Position numbers and translations under genes: made by a program. The notes beneath the pieces are model-generated. The model ran no database searches and had not been told where the DNA came from. It saw only the letters and a list, made by a program, of their open reading frames with translations. From an uncultured Clostridia bacterium (GTDB taxonomy: Bacteria > Bacillota > Clostridia > Christensenellales > Borkfalkiaceae): a stretch of 64,000 nucleotides of DNA. Below are positions 28,396 to 37,201 of the stretch, one piece after another (position 1 is the stretch's first letter; the number at the start of each line of letters is the position of its first letter). Location of the stretch: NCBI GenBank assembly GCA_904373255.1, contig CAJFFD010000002.1, positions 1-64,000 of the forward strand. The letters are read 5' to 3'.

Positions 28396-29400
28396 ATGCA
28401 CAAGCTGAAAAACAAGGTTTTGCTCATATTGGCGACTGTTGCCGTCGCCCTCGTTTATTTGGGAACTTTGCCCGGCGTTTACGCGCAGGTTGCCGAAGTT
28501 TATGTCGGGGGGATGCCTGCCGGATTTACACTCGGACTGGGCGGGGCGCAGATCGTCGGGATTTGCGAAGTTTTAACGGAGGACGGCGCGGTCTGCCCCG
28601 CTCGCGACGCAGGGATTTCGGTCGGAGATATTATATACACACTGAACGGTGTCCGAATCGAATCTGCGGCAGATATTGACAAAGTTCTTGAAACCTCAAA
28701 AGGGAAAGCGAGAGCATCCGTCAAACGCGGCGGCGAGCGCATCGAAATGCAGATTCAGCCGGCCGAAGATATTGCCAGCGGAAAAAGGAAACTCGGCGTA
28801 CTCATCCGCGACAGCATTTCCGGCATAGGCACCGTAACCTACATTGAAAAGGAAAGTTTGCGTTTTGCCTCGCTGGGGCATGCCGTTGCCGACAGTACCG
28901 GCAAACTGATGGATGTAGACAAGGGCAGTATCTTTCAGTGTTCCATTGTGAATGTGGTAAAAGGCGAGCGCGGGCGCGCAGGCGAGCTGAAAGGTCTCTT
29001 TCTGAACGATAAGAGCATCGCCGCCGCCGATACGAATTGTGCAACCGGGGTTTACGGAAATTTTAATAAAAGTTACGATACGTCTTCTCTAAAGTCTATG
29101 CGCATCGGCGAAGACGCCCAGCCGGGTAAGGCGAGTATTTTTACCACAATTGACGGCGTTTCGCCGAAGGAATATTCCGTCAGCATCGTCAAAGTAGACG
29201 AAGGAAACAAGCAAAACAAAAACTATGTTATAAAGGTGACGGACAAAGAGCTGCTGGAACGAACGGGAGGCATCGTGCAGGGTATGAGCGGCAGTCCTAT
29301 CGTGCAGGACGGAAAACTGATCGGGGCAGTCACTCATGTATTCCTGAACGATCCGACCCGCGGTTACGGGATCAGCATTGCAAATATGTTGGGAAAATAA
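28396..29400 (+). CDS. spoIVB: SpoIVB peptidase (S55, PDZ domain)
   Basis: PDZ region then FASLGHAV, GMSGSPIVQDGKLIGAVTHVFLNDPTRGYGI. Confidence 0.92.
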   Translation: MHKLKNKVLLILATVAVALVYLGTLPGVYAQVAEVYVGGMPAGFTLGLGGAQIVGICEVLTEDGAVCPARDAGISVGDIIYTLNGVRIESAADIDKVLETSKGKARASVKRGGERIEMQIQPAEDIASGKRKLGVLIRDSISGIGTVTYIEKESLRFASLGHAVADSTGKLMDVDKGSIFQCSIVNVVKGERGRAGELKGLFLNDKSIAAADTNCATGVYGNFNKSYDTSSLKSMRIGEDAQPGKASIFTTIDGVSPKEYSVSIVKVDEGNKQNKNYVIKVTDKELLERTGGIVQGMSGSPIVQDGKLIGAVTHVFLNDPTRGYGISIANMLGK

Positions 29401-29430
29401 GGAGGGGCGCCCGGCGCCCTTCCTTTTTGT
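29398..29430 (+). terminator. Terminator after spoIVB
   Basis: GGAGGGGCGC CCG GCGCCCTTCC TTTTTG. Confidence 0.6.
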
Positions 29431-29500
29431 ATGTTTTTTTCGTGAGGCTCTTTCCAAATTCAGATTGTTATGGTATAATAAAAACAGACAGGAGGAAGCA

Positions 29501-30673
29501 ATGCGTGTTTTTTTAATAGTGATCGATAGCTTCGGGATCGGCGAAATGCCTGATGCCGCCAAATTCGGAGACGTCGGTTCGGATACCTACGGAAATATCT
29601 GCAGAGAAGTCGGCGTTTCTCTCCCAGTGCTCGTTTCCCTAGGGCTGAACAACATTGACGGGGTCGCGAAAAGGTACCCGAACGGCAAAGAGATTTTGCC
29701 CGTGCCGAACCCGCACGCCGCATATGGAAGGCTGCAGGAAAAGACATTCGCCAAGGATACCACCGCCGGGCATTACGAAATAGCCGGACTAGTGCTGGAG
29801 CATCCGTATCGGATTTATAAAAAATTCCCTCCCGACGTTGTTGCTGACTTGGAGCGCAAAGCAAAAACGCATTTTCTCGGCAATGAGGCAGCATCCGGAA
29901 CGGAAATTATTCAGCGGCTCGGCCCCGAACATCTGCGCACGGGGTATCCGATTTTATACACTTCGCAGGATTCCGTTTTGCAGATTGCGGCGGACACATC
30001 CGTCATACCGCTCGAGCGTCTCTACGAGATCTGCGAAGCGACGCGCGGCGTTATGGTCGGGGAGCGCGCGGTCGGTCGAGTCATTGCCCGCCCGTTCATC
30101 CATGAGAACGGGAAGTTCATCCGCACGGAAGACAGGAAGGACTACGCCCTCGAACCTCCCGGGAAAACGATGCTCGACACCCTGACCGAAAACGGTGTGT
30201 GCGTCGTTTCCGTCGGAAAAATTTCCGATATTTTTTGCGGGAGAGGGATTGCGGAGAGCCATCATACCGGGAACAATGCGGAGGGGCTGCAGGTTTTGCA
30301 ATCGCTCGCCGATTCTTTGGCGGAAGGGTTTGTTTTTGTTAACCTTGTCGATACCGATATGTTGTACGGTCACCGCAACAACGCAAAGGGATATGCCGCA
30401 GCGCTGGAGGAGATCGACGTGGCGTTGCCCCGCATTCTGGCGAAGCTGCGAGAGGATGATGTATTTATTATAACCGCCGATCACGGCTGCGATCCTACGA
30501 CCGAATCGACCGATCACTCGCGCGAATATGTTCCGCTTCTCATATCCGGAAAACGGATAAACCCGATCGATTTGGGAACGTTGAACGGTTTCGACCACAT
30601 CGCAAAATTTGTCTGTGCACTGTTTGGCGTCGGGACTGACGCAAATATTTTTCAAAAAATCATGAGGAGATGA
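29501..30673 (+). CDS. deoB: Phosphopentomutase
   Basis: RVFLIVIDSFGIGEMPDAAKFGDVGSDTYGNI; ITADHGCDPTTESTDHSREYVPLL. Confidence 0.95.
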   Translation: MRVFLIVIDSFGIGEMPDAAKFGDVGSDTYGNICREVGVSLPVLVSLGLNNIDGVAKRYPNGKEILPVPNPHAAYGRLQEKTFAKDTTAGHYEIAGLVLEHPYRIYKKFPPDVVADLERKAKTHFLGNEAASGTEIIQRLGPEHLRTGYPILYTSQDSVLQIAADTSVIPLERLYEICEATRGVMVGERAVGRVIARPFIHENGKFIRTEDRKDYALEPPGKTMLDTLTENGVCVVSVGKISDIFCGRGIAESHHTGNNAEGLQVLQSLADSLAEGFVFVNLVDTDMLYGHRNNAKGYAAALEEIDVALPRILAKLREDDVFIITADHGCDPTTESTDHSREYVPLLISGKRINPIDLGTLNGFDHIAKFVCALFGVGTDANIFQKIMRR

Positions 30674-31518
30674 GTATGGCAGGTTTCAATGTCAACGAAT
30701 TACCGCAGAGAGCAAAGAAAATAGCGTCGGAGATCGGTAAAAAGATGCCGGTAAAACCGTGCATAGGCTTAATTCTCGGCAGCGGATGGGGCGGTATCGC
30801 CGCAGCGCTCAAAAGCGCAGTCAGCATACCGTATTCCGAACTGCCCGAGATGCCCGCCTGCGGCGTTGCCGGGCATGCGGGAAACTTTGTTTTCGGCAGC
30901 GCTGAAAATAAACAGGTAGCCGTGGTGCAGGGGCGTTTTCATTTATATGAGGGGCATAGCGAAGCAAGCGCCGTTCTTCCCGTGCGCGTCCTGTATGAAC
31001 TGGGGGTTCGCACAGTCATTCTGACGAATGCGGCAGGCGGGATAAACCCGAATTATTCTGTCGGCGACCTGATGATTTTAAACGATCATATCAATTTTAC
31101 CTGCCGCAATCCGCTGATCGGGTTGAAGCCGACAGCCGAATTCCCCGACCGATTTGTCGATATGACGGCAGTGTACGACCGTACGGTTCAAAATATCATC
31201 CGCGAAGAATGCGGCAAATTGAATATCCCCGCCCATTTCGGTACTTATCTGCAAGTTCTCGGGCCGAGCTACGAAACGCCCGCCGAAATCCGTGCTTTCC
31301 GTGCGCTCGGGGCGGATGCCGTGGGCATGAGTACGGTCATTGAGGCGATTTATGCGCGATATTTGAACATGAAGGTAGCAGGCGTATCCAATATAACAAA
31401 CATGGGCGCAGGGCTTGTTGCCGGCGGGCTTGCTCATGCGGATGTTTTACGCGAATCGCACCGCCGTGAACCTTTGCTTGCCCGGTTGATGCTTCAGATC
31501 ATTGCGCGGACGGAATAA
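30670..31518 (+). CDS. Purine-nucleoside phosphorylase
   Basis: GLILGSGWGG, VVQGRFHLYEGHS, TNAAGGINPNYSVGDLMILNDHINF. Confidence 0.93.
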   Translation: MSMAGFNVNELPQRAKKIASEIGKKMPVKPCIGLILGSGWGGIAAALKSAVSIPYSELPEMPACGVAGHAGNFVFGSAENKQVAVVQGRFHLYEGHSEASAVLPVRVLYELGVRTVILTNAAGGINPNYSVGDLMILNDHINFTCRNPLIGLKPTAEFPDRFVDMTAVYDRTVQNIIREECGKLNIPAHFGTYLQVLGPSYETPAEIRAFRALGADAVGMSTVIEAIYARYLNMKVAGVSNITNMGAGLVAGGLAHADVLRESHRREPLLARLMLQIIARTE

Positions 31519-31587
31519 ACCTTTCGGAAAGAATAAAATTGCATATCTTTACAAAAAATAAGAGCATAACAGCATAGGAGATGAACT

Positions 31588-32742
31588 ATGAAAAAGGTTG
31601 TGCTTTTATTTTTTGCCGTCTTGACGGCGTTTGCGGCATTCGGATTTGCACCCGCCGCGGCAAAGACAGAGCCGGAACTCGTTTCATCCTGCAAATCGGC
31701 ATATCTCTGCGATTGGCGGAGCGGAACGGCGGTTTACGGAAAAGAAGAACTGAAGCACCTGCCGATCGCGAGCATGTGCAAGATCATGACGCTTGTGCTC
31801 TGTTTCGATGAGATCGAGAACGGCAGGCTTGCCGCGGACGAGGCGATCACCGTCAGCGAAAAGGCGAGCGGTATGGGCGGTTCGCAGGTATTTCTGGAAA
31901 CCGGCGGCGTATATCCTGCGAAGGAACTCATCAAGAGCATTTGCATTGCATCCGCAAACGATTCCTGTGTGGCGATGGCGGAGCGCATTGCGGGGAGCGA
32001 GACTCTCTTCGTCAAAAAAATGAACGAACGCGCCAAATCGCTGCAAATGAATAATACAGAGTTCGTGAACTGTACGGGATTGCCCGAGGCGGGGCAATAT
32101 TCCTGCGCGAAGGACGTTGCGGCGATGCTTGCCGAACTTCTGCGGCACGAGGAGTATTTCCGGTACAGCAAAATCTGGATGGACGAAATACAGCACAAGG
32201 GCGGACGAATAACGGAGATGGCGAATACAAATAAACTTATCCGGAATTATCAGGGGTGCGACGCCGGCAAGACGGGTTACACCTCCGAAGCAGGGTTTTG
32301 CCTGGCAGCATCGGCGGAGCGTGGCAATATGCGCGTAGTTTCCGTCGTTATCGGTGCTGCAGACAGCAAAACGCGCTTTGATAACGTAAAAACAATGTTC
32401 GATTATGCGTTTGCAAATTATACAAACAGGGCGGTTCTGGAGGAACGCGTGCTCGACAGTGCCTTCTGTTCCGTCCGCGGCGGAAAGCAGAAAGAAGTCA
32501 GCGTTATTCCCGAACGGGCATCTTATATTTTCTGTTGCAAAGACGATACGGACGAGATCTTTTACGAGCTTTCGCTCGATGAGGTAAAGGCGCCTGTCAG
32601 ACGGGGCGATGCGGTGGGTACGGTAACGGTATATAAAAACAATGTGGAGGCGGATCACCTGAAATTGCTCGCCAACGAGGACGTGGAAAAGAGCTGCTAC
32701 TGGGATTCTCTGCGCGACGCCGCGCGCGGTTGGAGTTTGTAA
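31588..32742 (+). CDS. D-alanyl-D-alanine carboxypeptidase (S11, DacF/DacB-like)
   Basis: Signal peptide; PIASMCKIMTL (SxxK), SANDS (SxN), DAGKTGYTSEAG (KTG). Confidence 0.9.
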   Translation: MKKVVLLFFAVLTAFAAFGFAPAAAKTEPELVSSCKSAYLCDWRSGTAVYGKEELKHLPIASMCKIMTLVLCFDEIENGRLAADEAITVSEKASGMGGSQVFLETGGVYPAKELIKSICIASANDSCVAMAERIAGSETLFVKKMNERAKSLQMNNTEFVNCTGLPEAGQYSCAKDVAAMLAELLRHEEYFRYSKIWMDEIQHKGGRITEMANTNKLIRNYQGCDAGKTGYTSEAGFCLAASAERGNMRVVSVVIGAADSKTRFDNVKTMFDYAFANYTNRAVLEERVLDSAFCSVRGGKQKEVSVIPERASYIFCCKDDTDEIFYELSLDEVKAPVRRGDAVGTVTVYKNNVEADHLKLLANEDVEKSCYWDSLRDAARGWSL

Positions 32743-32753
32743 AACGGAAGCCG

Positions 32754-33338
32754 ATGAGCGGGTTCTTCCTTTTTTCCATACTCTCCACAGTCGTCCAACT
32801 GTTGTTTCCGATGTTCCTGAATATTACGCTCTATGCGGACGTTCGGGAAAGGAAGTTGTATTTTTCGCTGTATATTTTACGCATCTTTAAAGTGTACGGC
32901 GGATATGCAACTCTGTATCGGCACGGCATCGCTTTTCACCTGACGGAGAACCGTGCGGCACTTCTGCCGTTTTCGGAGATGGCGGCGGCAAGGAATAAAT
33001 TTGAGTTTAAACTGACGCGGGGTTTTTATCTGTACGGTTTCAGCGGCGTTACGGAAATCGGCGCGAGGGCCGATCCGGGGACGGCAATTCTGGCGGCAGC
33101 TGCTCTGCAAACCGTTGCAGGGATAGCCGCAGGGACATTCGCAAAAAGAAAGAAGTGCGCCTCATTCAAAAATGATGTCATCGTCTGTTTGGATAAAGAA
33201 GGCATCCGGGTGAGCGTTCGCATTATTCTTGTGTTTAATTTTTTTGCCGTCATACTGGCGGCGGCAAAAATAATATTACAGGCTTTAGCGGGGAAAATCA
33301 ATGAATCAAAACGAAACAGAACAAAGCAAAAGGGTTAA
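32754..33338 (+). CDS. DUF2953-like membrane-associated protein
   Basis: Location directly upstream of gerW/ytfJ; N-terminal TM segment, similar layout to DUF2953. Confidence 0.55.
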   Translation: MSGFFLFSILSTVVQLLFPMFLNITLYADVRERKLYFSLYILRIFKVYGGYATLYRHGIAFHLTENRAALLPFSEMAAARNKFEFKLTRGFYLYGFSGVTEIGARADPGTAILAAAALQTVAGIAAGTFAKRKKCASFKNDVIVCLDKEGIRVSVRIILVFNFFAVILAAAKIILQALAGKINESKRNRTKQKG

Positions 33339-33687
33339 CGAACTGGTAGAGCGTTCAATGCTTAACTTGAACGAAATGGTGGACGCAAACACGGTGATCG
33401 GAACGCCGATCATTACGGCAAGCGGGTATCAAGTCATACCTGTTTCCAAAGTGACGATGGGGTATCTTTCGGGCGGAAGCGACATCGGTGAAACGAAGGT
33501 GGTAAAGGACAACGAAACAGTACCGTTTGCAGGCGGCAGCGGCGCCGTTGTTTCCCTCAAGCCAGCCGGATTTATTTTGGACGACGGCAACGGCTGCCGT
33601 TATATCCATGCGGGGGATGACCCAGTGGATAATCTCATCGACAAGACGTCCGAACTGTTAAAGAGCTTTCAGAGGAAAAATGATTAA
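33301..33687 (+). CDS. ytfJ: GerW/YtfJ-family sporulation protein
   Basis: MLNLNEMVDANTVIGTPIITASGYQVIPVSKVTMGYLSGGSD; GGSGAVVSLKPAGFIL. Confidence 0.9.
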   Translation: MNQNETEQSKRVNELVERSMLNLNEMVDANTVIGTPIITASGYQVIPVSKVTMGYLSGGSDIGETKVVKDNETVPFAGGSGAVVSLKPAGFILDDGNGCRYIHAGDDPVDNLIDKTSELLKSFQRKND

Positions 33688-34792
33688 ACGGGCGGGGATA
33701 TTGTTCGCCGCTGTACTCGCAGTCTGCTTGTCCTTCGGCGCACCTGTTTCTGCGGAGGCATATAGCGTATCCCGCGGGGAAGCTGTCGTGGAAGTCACAA
33801 GCGGCAGGCTTCTTTTTGCCGAAAACGAGGATACCGAACTGCCGCCAGCCAGCACGACGAAGATATTGACCGCGCTCATCATCGTTGAAGACTGCGACCT
33901 CGATACCGTTATAGAAGTTCCGAAAGAAGCTGCGGGTACGGAAGGTTCCAGCGTCTATCTCGAGGCGGGGGAAAAGTTAACGGTGCGCGACCTTCTTTAC
34001 GGACTGATGCTCCGTTCGGGAAATGACTGTGCGGTAACGCTTGCGCTTTATCACAGCGGAAGTATTTCCGCGTTTGCGGAACATATGAACGAGCGTGCCG
34101 CGGAGCTGGGGGTGAAGCACAGTCATTTTGCGAATCCGCACGGACTTCCCGCAGAAGGGCATTATACGACGGCGCACGATTTGGCTTTGATCGCTGCTGC
34201 AGCCGTGCGAAACGAAACTTTTTCCGAAATCGTCGGAACAGAAAAATATACAGCACCGGATGGCGGCTGCGGATATGCCCGCGTATGGCAGAACAAAAAC
34301 AAAATGCTATATAGCTATGAAGGGGCAGACGGCGTTAAAACGGGGTATACGAAAGAAGCGGGGCGGTGCCTCGTCACCTCTGCAACGCGCGGGGGGATGC
34401 GGCTCGTCAGCGCCGTTCTGAACAGCCCGAGCATGTACGAGCGCAGCGGCGAATTGCTCGATGCATGCTTTGCGAAGTATTCCATGAAAAAAGTCTTTTG
34501 CGCGAGCGGGGCAGAGTATGCGGTTCCGACCGACGTTCCCGAAAAAATCTGCCGAGGAAAATGTGAAGAAGATTTGTTCTATCCGCTCGCGGCGGGCGAA
34601 GATGCACAGCTCGAAACGCAGGTAAACCTGCCGCAAAAAGTATATTTGCCCGTGCATACGGGAGAAATCCTCGGAAGCGTGGAAATTCGCTTACAAAATC
34701 AGTTGATTTTTTCCCAAAAAATCGTTAGTATAGTGGATATGAAAAAGAGCTATTTCGATATCTTACGCGAAATAGCGAGATCACACAACTGA
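33680..34792 (+). CDS. dacF: D-alanyl-D-alanine carboxypeptidase (DacF-like)
   Basis: PPASTTKILTALI (SxxK), SGNDC (SxN), DGVKTGYTKEAGRC (KTG). Confidence 0.92.
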   Translation: MIKRAGILFAAVLAVCLSFGAPVSAEAYSVSRGEAVVEVTSGRLLFAENEDTELPPASTTKILTALIIVEDCDLDTVIEVPKEAAGTEGSSVYLEAGEKLTVRDLLYGLMLRSGNDCAVTLALYHSGSISAFAEHMNERAAELGVKHSHFANPHGLPAEGHYTTAHDLALIAAAAVRNETFSEIVGTEKYTAPDGGCGYARVWQNKNKMLYSYEGADGVKTGYTKEAGRCLVTSATRGGMRLVSAVLNSPSMYERSGELLDACFAKYSMKKVFCASGAEYAVPTDVPEKICRGKCEEDLFYPLAAGEDAQLETQVNLPQKVYLPVHTGEILGSVEIRLQNQLIFSQKIVSIVDMKKSYFDILREIARSHN

Positions 34793-34801
34793 CGAGGTAC
34801 T

Positions 34802-35506
34802 ATGCGAATCAATAAATTTCTGGCGGAGTGCGGCGTTGCAAGCCGCCGCGCCTGCGATAAGCTGATCGCCGACGGAAAAGTGACGATCAACGGCAAACCC
34901 GCCGCCTTGGGCGAGGACGTGAATGAAAACAAAGACGAAGTTCTCGTAGACGGAGTTCCGGTTCAAATCAACGCGCAGCATCAATACTATTTGATGAATA
35001 AGCCGAAGGGGTATATCTGTTCGGTACACGACGAACGCGGACGGAAAACCGTGATGGATCTTTTGCCCGCAGGCGCGGGCAGGGTGTATCCCGTCGGGCG
35101 GCTCGACTACGATACGGAGGGAATGCTCCTTCTGACCGACGACGGCGACCTCGCTTTTCGCCTCACCCACCCGAAAAATGAAATTCCGAAAACCTATCTC
35201 GTCAAAATCGAGGGCAGTATTTCGGACAATGCTCTCAATCAACTTCGCGCGGGAGTAGAGCTGGACGGAAAGCTCACCAATAAGAGCAAGGTCAAAGTTA
35301 TCGAAACGGATAAGCAATATACGAAACTGCACGTTACCATCAACGAAGGTCGGAACCGTCAGGTGCGCCGCATGTTCGAGAGCGTCGGGAAAGAAGTTAC
35401 CTTTTTGAAACGCATCAAGATAGGCGATATGGGACTGGGTTCTCTCGAGCGGGGCAAAGTCCGCAAGCTGACTGCGGAAGAAATTTTCTATCTGACAAAC
35501 TTATAA
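34802..35506 (+). CDS. rluB: rRNA pseudouridine synthase RluB-like
   Basis: S4 domain MRINKFLAECGVASRRACDKLI; PVGRLDYDTEGMLLLTDDGDLA. Confidence 0.93.
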   Translation: MRINKFLAECGVASRRACDKLIADGKVTINGKPAALGEDVNENKDEVLVDGVPVQINAQHQYYLMNKPKGYICSVHDERGRKTVMDLLPAGAGRVYPVGRLDYDTEGMLLLTDDGDLAFRLTHPKNEIPKTYLVKIEGSISDNALNQLRAGVELDGKLTNKSKVKVIETDKQYTKLHVTINEGRNRQVRRMFESVGKEVTFLKRIKIGDMGLGSLERGKVRKLTAEEIFYLTNL

Positions 35507-35512
35507 AGCAAC

Positions 35513-35541
35513 TGCGGAGCGTTTCGCGCTCCGCTTTTTCG
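35513..35541 (+). terminator. Terminator after rluB
   Basis: GCGGAGCG TTTCG CGCTCCGC TTTTTC. Confidence 0.7.
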
Positions 35542-35566
35542 TGCCGTAAAAAATGCCTTCGGTCAG

Positions 35567-35595
35567 TTTACAAAAAATTTTCTTTATGGTACAAT
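35567..35595 (+). promoter_or_regulatory. Sigma-A promoter for 35617 CDS
   Basis: TTTACA-17 nt-TACAAT. Confidence 0.6.
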
Positions 35596-35616
35596 AAGGC
35601 AAGCCAAATAAGGGAG

Positions 35617-36033
35617 GTGTCTATGGCAAAAAAGAGCGATGCGCAAAAAGCCGCAGAAAAGGCCGTCAAAAAATCGCATCCCGCGACGCTTATCCTTGCA
35701 ATTCTGTTTCTGATCGTCGGAGCGGTCGCGGGCGTGGTGCTTTCGAGAGAGCTGACCAAAAACGATAAATTCGAACTTATCGGAGAAAAACAGGTTGAAC
35801 TTGTCATCGGAGAGAGTTACAAGGAAGCGGGCGTTAAAATCATTTCGTTCGGCAGGGACATTTCCGATAAAGTTGCGTACGGCGGTGATTTTGCGACTAT
35901 GGGGGAAATACCCGAAGAAGGTATTTACCAAATTGTCTATACAGTCGACGACTTCCGCTGGGGCGATTATCAGCTCGTTCGCACGGTTATCGTCGGAAAC
36001 CCGGAGGGTGCGGAGGGATTGAACAATGGCTAA
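35617..36033 (+). CDS. Membrane-anchored protein with a DUF5011-like Ig fold
   Basis: One TM helix followed by VELVIGESYKEAGVKII...EEGIYQIVYTVDD. Confidence 0.55.
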   Translation: MSMAKKSDAQKAAEKAVKKSHPATLILAILFLIVGAVAGVVLSRELTKNDKFELIGEKQVELVIGESYKEAGVKIISFGRDISDKVAYGGDFATMGEIPEEGIYQIVYTVDDFRWGDYQLVRTVIVGNPEGAEGLNNG

Positions 36034-37072
36034 AAAGAAATTTTCCCTCGGGTTGACTATTTTCGCGTGTCTCCTTGCGCTCATCATCGGGTTCGTTGCG
36101 GCCTTTTTCATCTATACATACGCCTCGCGCGAAACGGGCGGCGACGTGTAGGCAGGCAATACCGACATTTTAATTGATGCAGGTTCTGTGGCTAGCAGTA
36201 CCGATACTACATCCGAATATATCAAACAATATTGCACCGATAATATTTTGGAGTATGTAATCGTGACTCATGCGGACAGTGACCACATTGCCGGTTTTGC
36301 AGGGAGCAGTTCTTCTCCGAGTATGTTCGACCGATTTACCTGCGAAACAATCATTACGTTTGATCTCACGAACCAGGAGATGGAAACATCGAGCGGCAAT
36401 CCTACAACATATGCGAGATATGTCAACCAATTGCAAGGAGCTGTTGAAGCGGGGGCGACACATTATACGGCATTACAATGCTGGAACGAAAAGGACGGAG
36501 CACAGCGGATATGGGAAGTTTCAAACGGAATAGAGATGGAAATTTTATACAATTATTATTACGAGAACGAAAGCGGCGATGAAAATAATTATTCCGTCTG
36601 TTTGCTGTTTAATCAAGGAGATAAGCATTTCCTATTTACGGGCGATTTGGAAGAAGACGGAGAATCACGCCTAGTTGATAATAATAAATTACCGAAAGTC
36701 GAGTTGTTTAAGGCGGGACATCACGGCTCTAAAACATCAAGCACCGAAAAGCTGCTGAACGTTATCGACCCTAATATTATCTGCGTGTGTTGCTGTGCCG
36801 GTTACAATCAGTACAATGCAGCACCGGAAAATGTCTTCCCGACGCAGGCGATGATCGACCGTGTCGCGCCGTATACGGATAAGGTTTACGTCACGAGCCA
36901 AGTTGACGAAAGTTCAGAGAGCGGTTACCGTTCCATGAACGGCAACATAGTCGTAACATCCGACAGGGACGGCGTGACCGTCGAATGCTCCGAAAACAAT
37001 ACTCTGCTGAAAGACACCGCATGGTTTAAAGCAAACCGCACGATGCCGGATGCGTGGGCAACAGCTGCATAA
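36026..37072 (+). pseudogene. MBL-fold (ComEC/Rec2-type) hydrolase interrupted by an in-frame TAG at 36149-36151
   Basis: MAKKKFSLGLTIFACLLALIIGFVAAFFIYTYASRETGGDV*AGNTDILIDAGSVAS...VIVTHADSDHIAGF; both halves in one frame. Confidence 0.7.
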
Positions 37073-37077
37073 TAAAA

Positions 37078-37126
37078 CAAGAGCGGGGTATAAGCGAAAA
37101 TAATAGCGCTGCCCGCTCTTTTTCAG
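37078..37126 (+). terminator. Terminator after the MBL gene
   Basis: AACAAGAGCGGGG...GCCCGCTCTTTTT. Confidence 0.55.
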
Positions 37127-37201
37127 CCGAAAATAATTGCTAAAAAGCGCAAAAAGTATTAAAATAGTTCTGTTATACATGAGAAACAGGAGAATACAAT
37201 T

